The translations under genes were made by a program, and so were the position numbers. The notes below the pieces were generated by a model, which saw nothing but the letters and a program-made list of their open reading frames with translations, ran no database searches and was not told where the DNA came from. From assembly GCA_017607445.1 (NCBI GenBank), contig JAEVHH010000003.1, positions 2,914,001 to 2,978,000 of the forward strand: a DNA stretch of 64,000 nucleotides, read 5' to 3'. Shown in pieces: positions 35,742 to 46,658 of the stretch (position 1 is its first letter; every line of letters starts with the position of its first letter). Source of the DNA: Histoplasma ohiense. Lineage: Eukaryota; Ascomycota; Eurotiomycetes; Onygenales; Ajellomycetaceae.

Positions 35742-36012
35742 TGTAATAGACGCAACGGAGGTATCTATATTAGAAAATAGCTATGTGGCGATAGAAGAAC
35801 ACAGAACACGCCAGAATTAATGAGAAGGGATATAGCACACAGCATTATAGACAGCTGTAGTGCGTGGTGGTTGTCTATATAATGCTTGCTGATATTCATA
35901 GATATTAGAAGATCAGTGATTAGCTTTGAATAATAGAGATTGCTACCTTCTTAACATTCTACATGTGTACTTCACACTACTCTCATAATTATATCTACAA
36001 TCATCTCTTACA
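35742..36012 (+). repeat. A3 5' LTR
   Basis: 271 bp, TGTAATAGACGC...CTCTTACA; it keeps gcaacgg and gtggcg CpG sites. Confidence 0.95.
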
Positions 36013-36117
36013 ATTCTAATTGCTCTAAACTTTATTTGAGTGATCTGTTGTTACACACACCTACAATAAAGTATGCAATGTTAGTTAAAACACACAATAT
36101 TAGTTAAAACACATAAG

Positions 36118-37176
36118 ATGATCTCAACACACACAAGATTCCTTGAAAATCAATCTGAATCCTCTACTGCCTTCAATGATCACAATGTATGTTTGCAACA
36201 GTTGAATAATCAAATTCATAAACAAGAGCAGCAATTAGCTATTCTGTATACACAACAGCAGCTCAATGAGTTGAAAGTGCAGATTCATGAAAATACTTTC
36301 ATTGAGTCTCAATTAACTCAGAATATCACCACAGAACTGCCACAAAATCAATCTGTGAATAATATGAATGATGATAATGAAACACCACTGAGGTTAGAGA
36401 TTAAGGACTATTATCAAGGAAAAAATATGTTAGAATTCAAAGACTATAAAAATCACATATTGACTCTCTTTACACATCACTGCTGATATTATTGAAAGAA
36501 GAAATACAAGATAAATGATGCTAAACTCTATCTTGATACTCACATTAAGCAGAAATGATTGAATTTTGTATCATTGTATGAGAGATATGAAGGAGCAACA
36601 TCATTGACTTTTGATGATATACTATCACATCTAGAAATGCAAATTAACAATCCACAGAATCAGCATCAATTGACAAGTCAAAAGTTTCAAAATGCAAAGC
36701 AACAAGAATGACAATTGATACACAATTTTTCTAAATATCTCAAAGACTGAGAATATTACTTATTCTCATATAGTGAAGAACAAAGAATGGATAACTTGTG
36801 TAGTAAGACATTGAAGATATTATACACAGAACTCAATCATTGAAATCAAGAGTCTCAGAACTACAAAGAGTTGCTTCAAACTCTACAGACTCTCAAGAAA
36901 AATATGTCAGAGTGACAGCATGCTATTCACAAAGAAAGATCTGTGATATTCATAGAGAATCAGTGTCATTCTGATAAATCTAGCAATCATCAAAACAAGA
37001 GAAAATAAGAGAAACAAATGAGTTCAACTGAACAAATCAAGAAAAATAAATATAACTGAATGAAGAAGTGTTCTCACTGTCATAAGAAGAGTCATATTGC
37101 AAATGATTGTTGAATGTTACACTCTGAAAAGTGCAATCAAGTTTGATAAGCAAAAAATCAACAATTTCAATCATAG
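36118..37176 (+). pseudogene. gag: A3 gag
   Basis: 1059-nt frame. Residues 1-122 are open, then TGA codons occur where Trp or Arg is expected. The zinc knuckle (CSHCHKKSHIANDC) is intact at 37069-37110. Ends at TAG 37174-37176, just after the heptamer A-AAA-AAT at 37152-37158. Confidence 0.87.
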
Positions 37177-40100
37177 AAACAGCTGCTGCATTGAAAATAC
37201 AAACAACTAGACTGCAAGATAAACAGTTATTGACAATGAATATATGAATACTGACAGAAGTGGAATGGTTGATGACATGGACACTAGTGGATTCTGACAC
37301 AGATGTGAACTTTGTGTCCCACATCTGGGCATCAAAATATTTCTCAAAGACAGAAGATAAATCAAAAGTAGTGGAAGCAGTTGATAATCATAAGATTAAA
37401 TCATATGAACAATGAAGAGCTGCAATGAAGATTATTGATGATGAACATATTCTTCAAGAAGAATTCCATCATTTCAAGAAGACTGACATTAGCAGATATG
37501 ATATAATTTTGAGCATGCCATGATTGAAAGCTGCAAATTCTGATATCAACTGGGTGTGAAGATGCTGAATCTATAGAAAAGCATTGAATATTAATCACAT
37601 ACATCTGAATACTGCTAAAGAATTCACAACACTAATTGATGATGGCAATATTATATTCACTGTCTTATCATTACAAGCTGCGAGTGCAGCAACTGAGTCA
37701 AATATCTCAGATGATTATAAAGATTATCTTGATGTATTTCAAGAAGACATATCTGATGCAGAACATGCATCTCATGATCATGTTATAGATCTCAAACCTG
37801 GCAAGAAACCCTCATATCAATCAATATATAACTTATCACCTCAAGAACTCTCTGTCCTCTGAGAATATATTGAAAAAGCATTAGAGAAGAATTGAATACA
37901 TTCATTCAAGAGTTCAGCCAGCACATCAGTATTATTCACATCTAAGAAAGATGGAACCCTGCATCTTTGCATGAATTATCAAGGATTGAATGAAATAACA
38001 GTCAAGAATCAATATCCACTGCCCTTGATAAGTGAAATACTTGATAGATTAGCAGGTGCCAAAATATATACACAACTGAACCTTAGAGACACATATCATA
38101 GAATTCACATATGAGCAGAGAATGAATGAAAAACAGCATTTTGAACACAATATAAACACTTTGAATATCTAGTCTTATCTTTTGAGCTAACCAATGCCTC
38201 TGCAATCTTTCAATCTTATATCAACAAAGCCCTCAGCAATCTTTTAGACATATATTGCATAGCTTATCTTGATGATATTGTAATCTATTCAAACACACTT
38301 GATGAACATGTCATCCATGTTAAGAATGTGCTGGAACAGTTAAGGTGATGGAGACTATATGTCAAACTTAGTAAGTATACATTCCACACAACAGAAATTG
38401 GATTTTTGAGTTTTGTGATTACCATGCAGAGTATTACTGTTGAGAAACACTGTGTTGACACAATTCTAGATTGATCAGAACTGTGAACTATAAATGAATT
38501 GCAAATATTTCTAGAATTCATCAATTTCTATCATTGATTCATATACAAGTTCTTGATAATAATGGCACCTCTGACTGAATTGTTAAAAGATTATGAAATG
38601 AAAAGAGGGAAGAATAATGCATCTGTTCAGTTAGACAAAAACTGCAAGCACACAATTTTGCAGTTAAAAGAATGCTTTACAAAAGCATCATTGTTGATCC
38701 ACTTTGATCCACAGTGAAAACTCTGTATAGAAACAGATGAATCTGGTGTTGCAATCATCACAGTAATATCACAATTAATGAATGATGATCACTGACATCT
38801 GATCATGTTTTGGTCTAGAAAGCTCACAGAAACAGAAAGATGTTATCAAATATATAATCTAGAAATGTTGCCAATTGTAGAAGCTTTCAGGCAATGATGT
38901 CACTACTTACATGATAGCAGACACTCAATAACTGTTTTATCTGACCATGCCAATCTTCAATGCTTCATAATGATGAAGCAGTTAAATGAGTGTCAGATTT
39001 GCTGGATGAAAATGCTCTCAGTGTTCAATTTTGAAATAGAGCACTGTTCTGAGAAAAATAATCTCACAGATGCATCAAATCATTGCTCAGATTTTGTAAA
39101 ACACACAGCTCTTTTGATGAGACTCTCTATTCTGCAAGAGAAGCTGTGTAAGAGGATCTTTAAGTCACTAAAGACAAAAGAAAATACAAAGTTAGATCAA
39201 TGTGTCAAGATAATGTGAAAAGATCTGCAAGCTAATGAAAATTGTTGAATGAAGAAATCTGTAGTCATTGATGACAACAATCTCTGCAGAATAAAGAATG
39301 CATCTGTGAATGAGAATAAGATCACAGATGTTACAGAATTAAATCTAGAGACTCTGATGTCACAGATTCTAGCTGTCAAGATATTTAAGTCTGAGACAGT
39401 CTATCACAAAGAGATAGCTGAATCTATCATTGAACTCTTACTGCAGATTCAGAATAGAGACATCAGTACATCTGAACTTTGCAGAAGACTAGAGATGAGT
39501 GATGCTAGTGTAGATAATTGTTCAATCTGAGCAGTAGATAAAGATGGCCTGCTCAGAAAAGATGATAAAGTCTATATATCACAAGACAAAGTCATAAGAC
39601 ATGAAATAATGAAAATGAATCATGATGATCCTCAAGATGATCATTTTGAATGTGACAAAATCATCAAAGTGATCAAATGCAAGTACTTATGGCATGGTAT
39701 GAGTGATGAGATTGCAGAATATGTGAGAACTTGTGATGTTTGTCAATGCATCAAGATACTGTGACACAAGCTGTACAGGTTGCTACAATCACATCCAGTG
39801 CCAGATAAGAAATGACATACAATTAACATGGACTTTATTGAAGGCCTGCCAGATAATAAAAAGGGAAGTCAAACCTATAATGCTATTGTTGTATTTGTTG
39901 ATTTATTCATCAAATGAGTCATAATTGTGTCCACATTCTCAGAGCTAGATGCAGAAGAACTTGTGGATATTATTGTATGAAGAATTACAAAGAACTTTGA
40001 TCTATCTGCAAACATTATTAGTGACTGAGATTCATTAATAAATAGCAAGTTTTGATCAACATTGTGTTATCTGCTCCATGTCTGATGAAAATTATCGACG

Positions 40101-40940
40101 GCATTCCACCCGCAAACCGACGGCCAGACAGAATGATTGAACCAGGTGATTGAACATTATCTTCACACATATTGCAGCTATCAGCAAGATAATTGAATAG
40201 AATGGATTTCTCTGATGCAATGGGCATATAACAACACCTTCCATGCATTGATAAAAATGACATCATCTAAAGCAATGATCAGCCGACCAACTGAACTTTG
40301 TATAGATGTGAAACCCCCAAACACAGATGTGTCAAAATCAGTGATGAAACAAGTGAAATGAATGAAGCAAGTGGAGAACAAGATCTGAGAATGTCTGGAA
40401 GCTGTCAAAGCAGCTGAGAAAAAGTATTACAATCAGCATCATATATCAAAAAGCTTTAAGATAGAGGACTGAGTAATGCTGTGTGCAAAAAATATATCCA
40501 CCTTGCAAATCTCATTCAAACTAGATCATTGATTTTTGAGTCTCTTTCAAATAATTGATATCTGTGGTATGCAGATGTACAAACTGAAACTCATGCTGCA
40601 ATATAAAGAAATTCATTCTGTATTTCATATTTCCCTTCTCAAACCATATCACATGTGCGACAGACAAATCCCACAAGCAGAACTGATAATTATAGACACA
40701 CAAGAGAAATGGAAAGTTGAAGCTATATTAGACAAGTGTCAGTACTGCAGTCAAACATAGTATCTTGTCAAATGGAAAGATTGTACAGATGCAGACAATT
40801 CTTGGAAATCTGAGGAAAACTTGATGAACAGTCAGAAGTACTTGAAACAGTTTAATAAAATCTATCAGAAGTCAGTTAGTAAACAAAAATGAAGAAGATG
40901 ATGATGACTGCTGAATATACTTATTCCATTCAGAGATTAA
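37152..40940 (+). pseudogene. pol: A3 pol (PR-RT-RNase H-IN-chromodomain)
   Basis: Best copy for reading the domains; residue numbers count from 37152. Protease DSDTD at residue 47. RT about 225-480, with YLDD at 38265-38276 (residue 372) intact. RNase H from about residue 523 (KLCIETDESG). Integrase zinc finger H-x6-H-x29-CxxC at 39621-39743. Catalytic triad: Asp at 39831, Asp at 40023 and Glu at 40131, a DD35E spacing. Chromodomain at about 40704-40860 (YLVKWKD, DADNSWKSEENL). Integrase residues around 40092-40133 lie in an unusually unmutated patch. TGA stops elsewhere make it inactive. Confidence 0.9.
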
Positions 40941-42071
40941 AAAACAGATCTGCCTCAGCTTGATCAGTGTCATTTGAGAAATTGTCATCAAGACAAATCT
41001 GCTTATTATCCCAGATTTTCTCAACTGATGAAATACAATGTTTCAATGATGATTTGAGAGCTGTGACTGATGATGTAATCATCAGAATCTCATCAATCAT
41101 CATTTCAGCTGAAGTCTCAGAAGAACTGTCTTGTTAAATCTTTTGAATCTTCACAGCAAAGAATCTAATCATCACAGTCACAGTGCTCTGCAAAACATTA
41201 ATGTTCAAAGTGTCTGCATCAGTGACAATTAGATCCTCAGCAGTGTTGATAACTGTCTGAGTCAATTCAACAGCATTCACTGACATCTAATAGAAAGTTA
41301 ATATTATATACCATAAAAACATTTGTTTTGAATAATAACTTACTGAAATGCAGATGTGCTTTGTCACTGAGCAGTGCTTGCATTTTTTACATCAACTCTC
41401 AGCAGGCTTGCAATGATGGCAGGGGAATGTTGTCAAATATTGAATACAACAACAGCAATATGCTGCTGCATTTCTTTCTAACATTTCAACAGAATCATCC
41501 ACTTTCTCATCTTCATCTACATTATCAGTCAACTCAAATAACATACCAAGATCTTGGCTCAGTGAGGATGACACTGATGTAATAGTAGAATGTGAAAACA
41601 CACTTTCTAGAACACTGCTATAATTGAATACCACACTCTGCTGTGACAACAGATCATCAGAGTTCATATAGAATTCTAGAACTCCATCTGCATTCTTGTA
41701 GATCTGCATGTCAAGTACAAATCTCACAACAGCAGTTTGATATGTGACAAATCTCTCATTCAGAACTTTGTTGAAGAACAGTATTTTATGAAATTCATCA
41801 ATCAAAGATTGATCAGTTTCATGAAAGCACTCAGACATCTATAATCTGTTAGCACTCATAACAATCTCAGTTTAAGAAAACTTATGACAGCACAACTTCT
41901 ATTTGATATATGGCAGATGTGACAGTATGTCTGTTCATCATTCACAAAGCAAGGGTATACTGAGGGATTCTGCAACCTCTCCAGACAACCCAAGCAAATG
42001 CTCTTGATGGCAGACAGCATATCATTCTTCATAGACTTCAAACCAGCAACAGAAACAGCTGGTTCTGACAT
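40921..42071 (-). pseudogene. A3 antisense accessory gene, three exons
   Basis: Exons inferred at 41886-42071, 41344-41838 and 40921-41286, the same lengths as in A1 and A2. Exon 1 is fully open here: the codon that is TGA in A1 and A2 is CAA, as expected if the ancestor was CGA. The donor of intron 1 reads ATAAGT instead of GTAAGT, consistent with a G-to-A hit at a former CpG. Intron 2 keeps GTAAGT and TAG. Exon 2 is open for 148 codons and then meets a TGA; exon 3 has a TAA. Confidence 0.65.
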
Positions 42072-42231
42072 TCTATCATAACTTTAATTAGTACCAAGAT
42101 CTTATTCAAAGAAGGAGGAAAAGCAAAAGCAATAAGAAAGAAAAACAGATGTTGGAGATTGAAATCAATATTGCAATGTTGATCAAAGAGATTGCAACAA
42201 CACAAAACTCAATCCAAAATGGAAAACACAA

Positions 42232-42474
42232 TCATACAATCAAAACTTCGAATTTTGCAATAAAAATTGCATAGGAAGATACAGTGTACTTTGTTTGATA
42301 AATTGATGTATTCTTTTTAAATAAAAAATTGTTGATGGTGATGGTGGTGATGATTTTGTTAGGATATGACTTTTTGATGTAAAAGTCAAAGAAAAGAGGT
42401 TCAGAAGTTGTGTCTAAATTGTGATTGAACTGCATTGACATTGAAGATGGAAAAATGTTCTTCTGAAACAGCAA
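42232..42474 (-). pseudogene. A3 small conserved antisense ORF
   Basis: Counterpart of 1256-1465 and 28192-28479, with the same core motif and the same terminal TGA. About 160 bp upstream of the accessory gene. Confidence 0.35.
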
Positions 42475-42614
42475 TACTTTGAAATTAACCTCAACAATTA
42501 ATCCAGCCCAATACTGTGAACTCTATACAATATTAACCATGCAGCACATGTTATGAACTTCACACATTGCAGTAAGAAGCTCTGAGAACCAGGCCTTTGA
42601 AGAAGGAAGATAAT

Positions 42615-42885
42615 TGTAATAGATGCAATGGAGATATCTATATTAGAAAATAGCTATGTGGTGATAGAAGAACACAGAACATGCCAGAATTAATGAAGAG
42701 GGACATAGCACATGGCATCATAGACAGCTGTAGTGTGTGGTAGTCGTCTATATAATGCTCACTGATATCCATAGATATTAGAAGATCAGTGATTAGCTTT
42801 GAATAATAGAGATTGCTACCTTCTTAACATTCTATGTGTGTACTTCACATTACTCTCATATTTATACCTACAACCATCTCTTACA
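42615..42885 (+). repeat. A3 3' LTR
   Basis: 271 bp, pair of 35742-36012. A purine tract (gaagaaggaagataat, 42599-42614) precedes it. Confidence 0.93.
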
Positions 42886-42932
42886 ATTAACTACTCCCAT
42901 ATTTATACCTACAACCATCTCTTACAATATCA
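42851..42932. repeat. 41-bp tandem duplication at the A3 right end
   Basis: The end of the LTR (tactctcatatttatac...tcttaca plus 6 flanking bases) recurs once, offset by exactly 41 bp, with one difference in the first 7 bases. It is not present at the other LTR ends in the window. Confidence 0.8.
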
Positions 42933-43196
42933 TTCTTTATAGACTCTGAATCAGCAATGAAAACAGCTGGTTCTGACATTCTATCATAATTTTAAATTAG
43001 TATCAAAGCCTTGTTCAAAAAAGAAGAAGAAGCAAAAGCAATAAAAAAGAAAAACAGATGTTGAAAATTGAAATCAATATTACAATGTTGATCAAAGAGA
43101 TTACAACAACACAAAACTCAACTCAAAATAAAAAACACAATCACACAATCAAAACTTCAAATTTCACAATAAAAATCATATAGAAGAATACAGTGT
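42927..43196 (+). mobile_element. A5: 270-bp fragment of another family A copy
   Basis: Aligns with A3 42019-42287. It carries the first codons of the antisense accessory gene and part of its upstream region (minus strand). It is cut on the right by C2 at 43197. The left boundary coincides with the end of the duplicated LTR piece. Confidence 0.8.
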
Positions 43197-43456
43197 TGTG
43201 AGATGTAGTAACAGTGTGAAGAGTAACAGTAGAAGATAGTTTATAGTGTAGCAGAGATAATAGTAATATATTGTAGAGTGTAGTAGTGTAATGTAGTGTA
43301 GCTAATCACTAAGAAAGAAAAGAAAGAGAAAGAAGATGTGCGAAATATATACATCGATATATATATATACATGTAGAAATAGCGGCAATGAGAGTATAAT
43401 GAAAAGAGATAAGAATAAGTGAAGATAATAAGGAAATAATAAATGAGTGCATTACA
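43197..43456 (-). repeat. C2 3' LTR
   Basis: 260 bp, the reverse complement of the C1 LTR. A purine-rich run (aaaaaagagagaca on the minus strand, about 43457-43476) adjoins it, as expected for a polypurine tract. Confidence 0.85.
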
Positions 43457-43820
43457 ATTGTCTCTCTTTTTTATAAGAGCTGCTTTTAGTGATTGTATAG
43501 ATTGCTTGCTAGTAGATAATTGCATTTCTGTATTGTAAGTGCCACTTGTTGATAGCAGTGTATTGATTGTGTTCTCTAGATAGCTTGTATACGCGTTGTT
43601 ATTGATTTCTTAATGAGGTGGAATTGGTGGGTTCTTTGATTGCTAGGGATTGTGTGCAGAGAAGTAAAAAGAATTTCTTTCCTTTTGAAGATTTCTCTTC
43701 TCTTTTAACTTGATCATCATCAACTTCTTGCCCTCTTGCTGTGATTTTTTCATTTCTAATTTAATAAAAATTTTTAAATTTTTATATCATCAGTTCTTTC
43801 TTCTTCTCTCTTTTTTTGAA

Positions 43821-44945
43821 ATGAGCTCTTTCAGTTATTCTGATTTTAAGTAAGTTGTTCCTTGAACACTTATTGTGTATTATTGCTGATGTTTTTTATC
43901 AGTGGTGTTATTAGTGTGGTCATGTGCACCACTAGCTCATTTCTGTATAGCATCATTCACTTTTCACTTGTTATATTGTTCTAGATTTAGCTCTAATCAC
44001 ATGATGCACAACAGTCAGATTCCATGTGAATGTTGTGTCTCTAGACTTGAGAATATTGATTTTTGATGTGTGTTGAGATTAAATGCTCAGAAGTGTTGTG
44101 AGACTTATGTCTCTGCAGAAAAATTCTGCAAATCTGTGAGTGATTCTTTTTAATTCATGTTATAAGCAATGTTGATATACTGATAATGATGCTAGATGTG
44201 TGATACACCTCTTCTGAGGTGCATTATATGTGGGTGAGTGTTTATTTTTGCAGGGGTGGCAGCTGAGAAGAACATGACCAGTCACAAAAGTTGTCTTCAT
44301 TGTTTAGTTAAATGATTGAATACATTTCATCTGATGATGCTGTCTGCTCAGAGCAGAGCAGAGATGAATGCTCTATAATCTCAGTGCTGAGCAGCAGCTG
44401 AGTCTGCAGAGGTGCAGGTTTTGAAAACAGTGATTGTATCTGATTTTTTCAGAGTGAAGATGTTAGAGAAAGAGAAGAATGTGAAGAAGAGGATTTTGAA
44501 AGTAATGAGCTCTGAAAGTTCTGTGATAGAGAAGTCAGCTGAGAAGAGATTGACTGAGAAGAAGTTGATGAAAGAGAAGTTGACTGAAGAGTCAATGAAA
44601 AAGATTGTGAAGACACTGATAGCTGCAGCAGTGTCTGTGATACCTGCTTTCTTTATCAATTTACCACTGATATCTGTGGAGCAGAGGGAGAGAGTGCTCT
44701 GAATGATGGAGAAATGAAAGAAGAAGATGAAGAGAAATGTCTTCCTTCATTGAATGTGCCAGAGAATGAGTAGATTGATGGGGGAGGAAAGAAATGAGAA
44801 GACAAATATCTTGTGGAATAGACATTTGTCTATACCTCTGCACTCAAAATGAGTGCCAGTAATCTATAAGTATCAGAAGGAGTATTGAGTGAGGGTGGCA
44901 GAGAGAGAGAATGAAAGAGATGATGAAAGAGAGAAGAGAAAGTAA
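43821..44945 (+). pseudogene. C2 antisense gene, three exons, Cys-rich N-terminus
   Basis: Between pol and the 3' LTR, on the strand opposite to pol. Exons inferred: 43821-43849 (29 nt), 44015-44135 (121 nt) and 44196 onward. Introns of 165 and 60 bp have gtaagt/caacag and gtgagt/gctag borders; phases join correctly. Exon 2 has Cys at residues 14, 17, 28, 38 and 48 with Tyr at 41, close to the family A pattern. Exon 3 continues in frame into a Lys/Glu-rich, probably helical segment (EKRLTEKKLMKEKLTEESMKK, 44530-44600). A TAA at 44376-44378 is present in both C1 and C2 and could be the true stop (about 110 residues) or a double mutation; otherwise only TGA stops occur up to TAA at 44943, overlapping the pol end. 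Confidence 0.5.
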
Positions 44946-46505
44946 AAGATGAAAGATGAGATAAAAATGAATGAACTGAGAGTCTTTAGACTTTTCTTAG
45001 AACTCATTTCCTTTGTTTTTTTTTTCTTGCTTGTATCTTTTATTTTTTTGTATTTATTATACTCAAATTGAATTTTTTTTTTCTCTTTTCCCTGATAAAA
45101 TCCTTCTAAAAAAATGTATTTGATTGAAGTTTGAGTGAGATTTGTATTTCTAGTGTTTTTCAATTTAAAATTTGTGCTTCTGATGTCTTTTGACTTGATG
45201 TTTGTGCTTTTGATGTTTGAAAGTATGTTGATTTTGTATTTGTCATTTGTTTTCTTGTTTGAGAAAGATTTCAAATGTCTGAGTATTCAATATATTTTCT
45301 TTCAGTTCTCATATATCATCACTAGAATCTCAATCTATTCATTTCACAAGATATTCTGAAGATTTGTTTTTTTATTGTCATTTTTCAAAAATTTCTTCAA
45401 CTTGATATTCTTCTTCACTGTCAACAAGTTCTGATTCTGATTCTGATAGAGCTTCATTTCTGTGGTTGTATGACTTCAATAAAAATATATGAAATACAGA
45501 ATGAATGCTTCTATATAAAGATGACAGTTCTAATTTGTACACTTGTTTTCTGATGATATTCAGAATCTTGAAGATTTCAATATATTTATGATTGAGTTTA
45601 TGAACTGAGTGTAGCAATTGGAGGTTTTTTGTATTGAATATGATATAGTCATCTATTTTAAATTGTTGAAGCTTATGTTTTGCATTGTAATAAGTTTTCT
45701 GTGCTTGTTGTATCTTTTGTAGATTCTTGATAAGCTTATGATGTGTTTCCTTGATATGTTTCACACAGCTAGCAGCATGTATGGCGACTGGTTGTGGTGA
45801 TTTGCTGATATTAATTTTCAAATCAGATTGATATCCCATTAAGACTTCTGTGGATGCCATTTCAGTAGAGATATGTTGAGAGATATTGTAAACAAACTGC
45901 ATCAGTGATAGCCAGCATGCTCAGTCATCTTGATGATAGTTGGTAAAGTATTGAAGATAATGTTTCAAGATTTGATTTTGCTGTTTCATTTGATCATCTG
46001 TTTGAGAGTGAAAGACTGTTGAAAGTTTTCAGTGTGCATCTAGCATATAACAAAAGATGGATCAATAATGGCTTGTAAACAGTGAATCTCAATTGAATAT
46101 ATGGTTTTTAGATACTCTGTAAATTGTATAGAACTTGGTATAAATGATTTCTGCTAGTTTATCAGCTATAATGTTTTTGATGCAAGGAATATAGATTGTA
46201 AACTTGGTATATATATCCACAATCACTAAAATCACATTGTAGGTTTGGTGGAGGAATGTAGAGGCTGGCAAGCCTGTAATAAAATTCATAGTAATGAATT
46301 TGAAAGAATTTGATGATAAGAGAATTATACTCAATTCTTCATATTGTCTGAGCTGTTTTGACTTTACTTTTTGACAAGTATCATAAGTGAATATATAATC
46401 TTTGATATCTCTGACTAGCTCATGTCAATAGTATTTATTCTGAATGCTATCTATAAACTTTTTTATATCAAAATGACCTCTCTGTGAATCATCATGGTTT
46501 GCACT
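44864..46505 (-). pseudogene. pol: C2 pol, integrase core to chromodomain
   Basis: Matches C1 24735-26385. Integrase core about 46090-46335. The C-terminal part (45378-45902) is open for 174 codons and includes the GPY-like and FHIFLLK motifs. The chromodomain is at about 45285-45425. The stop TAG is at 44864-44866. The N-terminal parts of pol are separated by LINE-A and then lost. Confidence 0.82.
46490..46505. repeat. Target-site duplication of LINE-A, left copy
   Basis: catcatggtttgcact, identical to 59935-59950. Removal of LINE-A and one copy restores a continuous family C pol. Confidence 0.92.
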
Positions 46506-46658
46506 CATCCTTACAACTACCCATGAATGTAGGGGTACATTTGAATTTTTCCATTTTCTAACTGTTTTTCATATAATTTTAACCCTTCAACTCATTCAAC
46601 ATCATCACACACCCTCTGCAATTACTCTACATGTGTGTACTGCACAGATTGAGTGGTC

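Larger units (their letters stand above)
35742..42885 (+). mobile_element. A3: family A Gypsy element in plus orientation
   Basis: 7144 bp between LTRs at 35742-36012 and 42615-42885. The left flank is C1 (gatat at 35737-35741), but the right flank is not C1 and carries no matching duplication. The right end is followed by a tandem copy of the last LTR bases and by a fragment of another family A copy. Its body is otherwise collinear with A1 and A2. Confidence 0.93.
43197..46505 (-). mobile_element. C2: family C Gypsy element, left part
   Basis: Inverted relative to C1. It contains the 3' LTR (43197-43456), polypurine tract, the long accessory region with the antisense gene, and pol from its stop back into integrase. 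LINE-A splits it at 46505 and it resumes at 59951. Confidence 0.9.
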
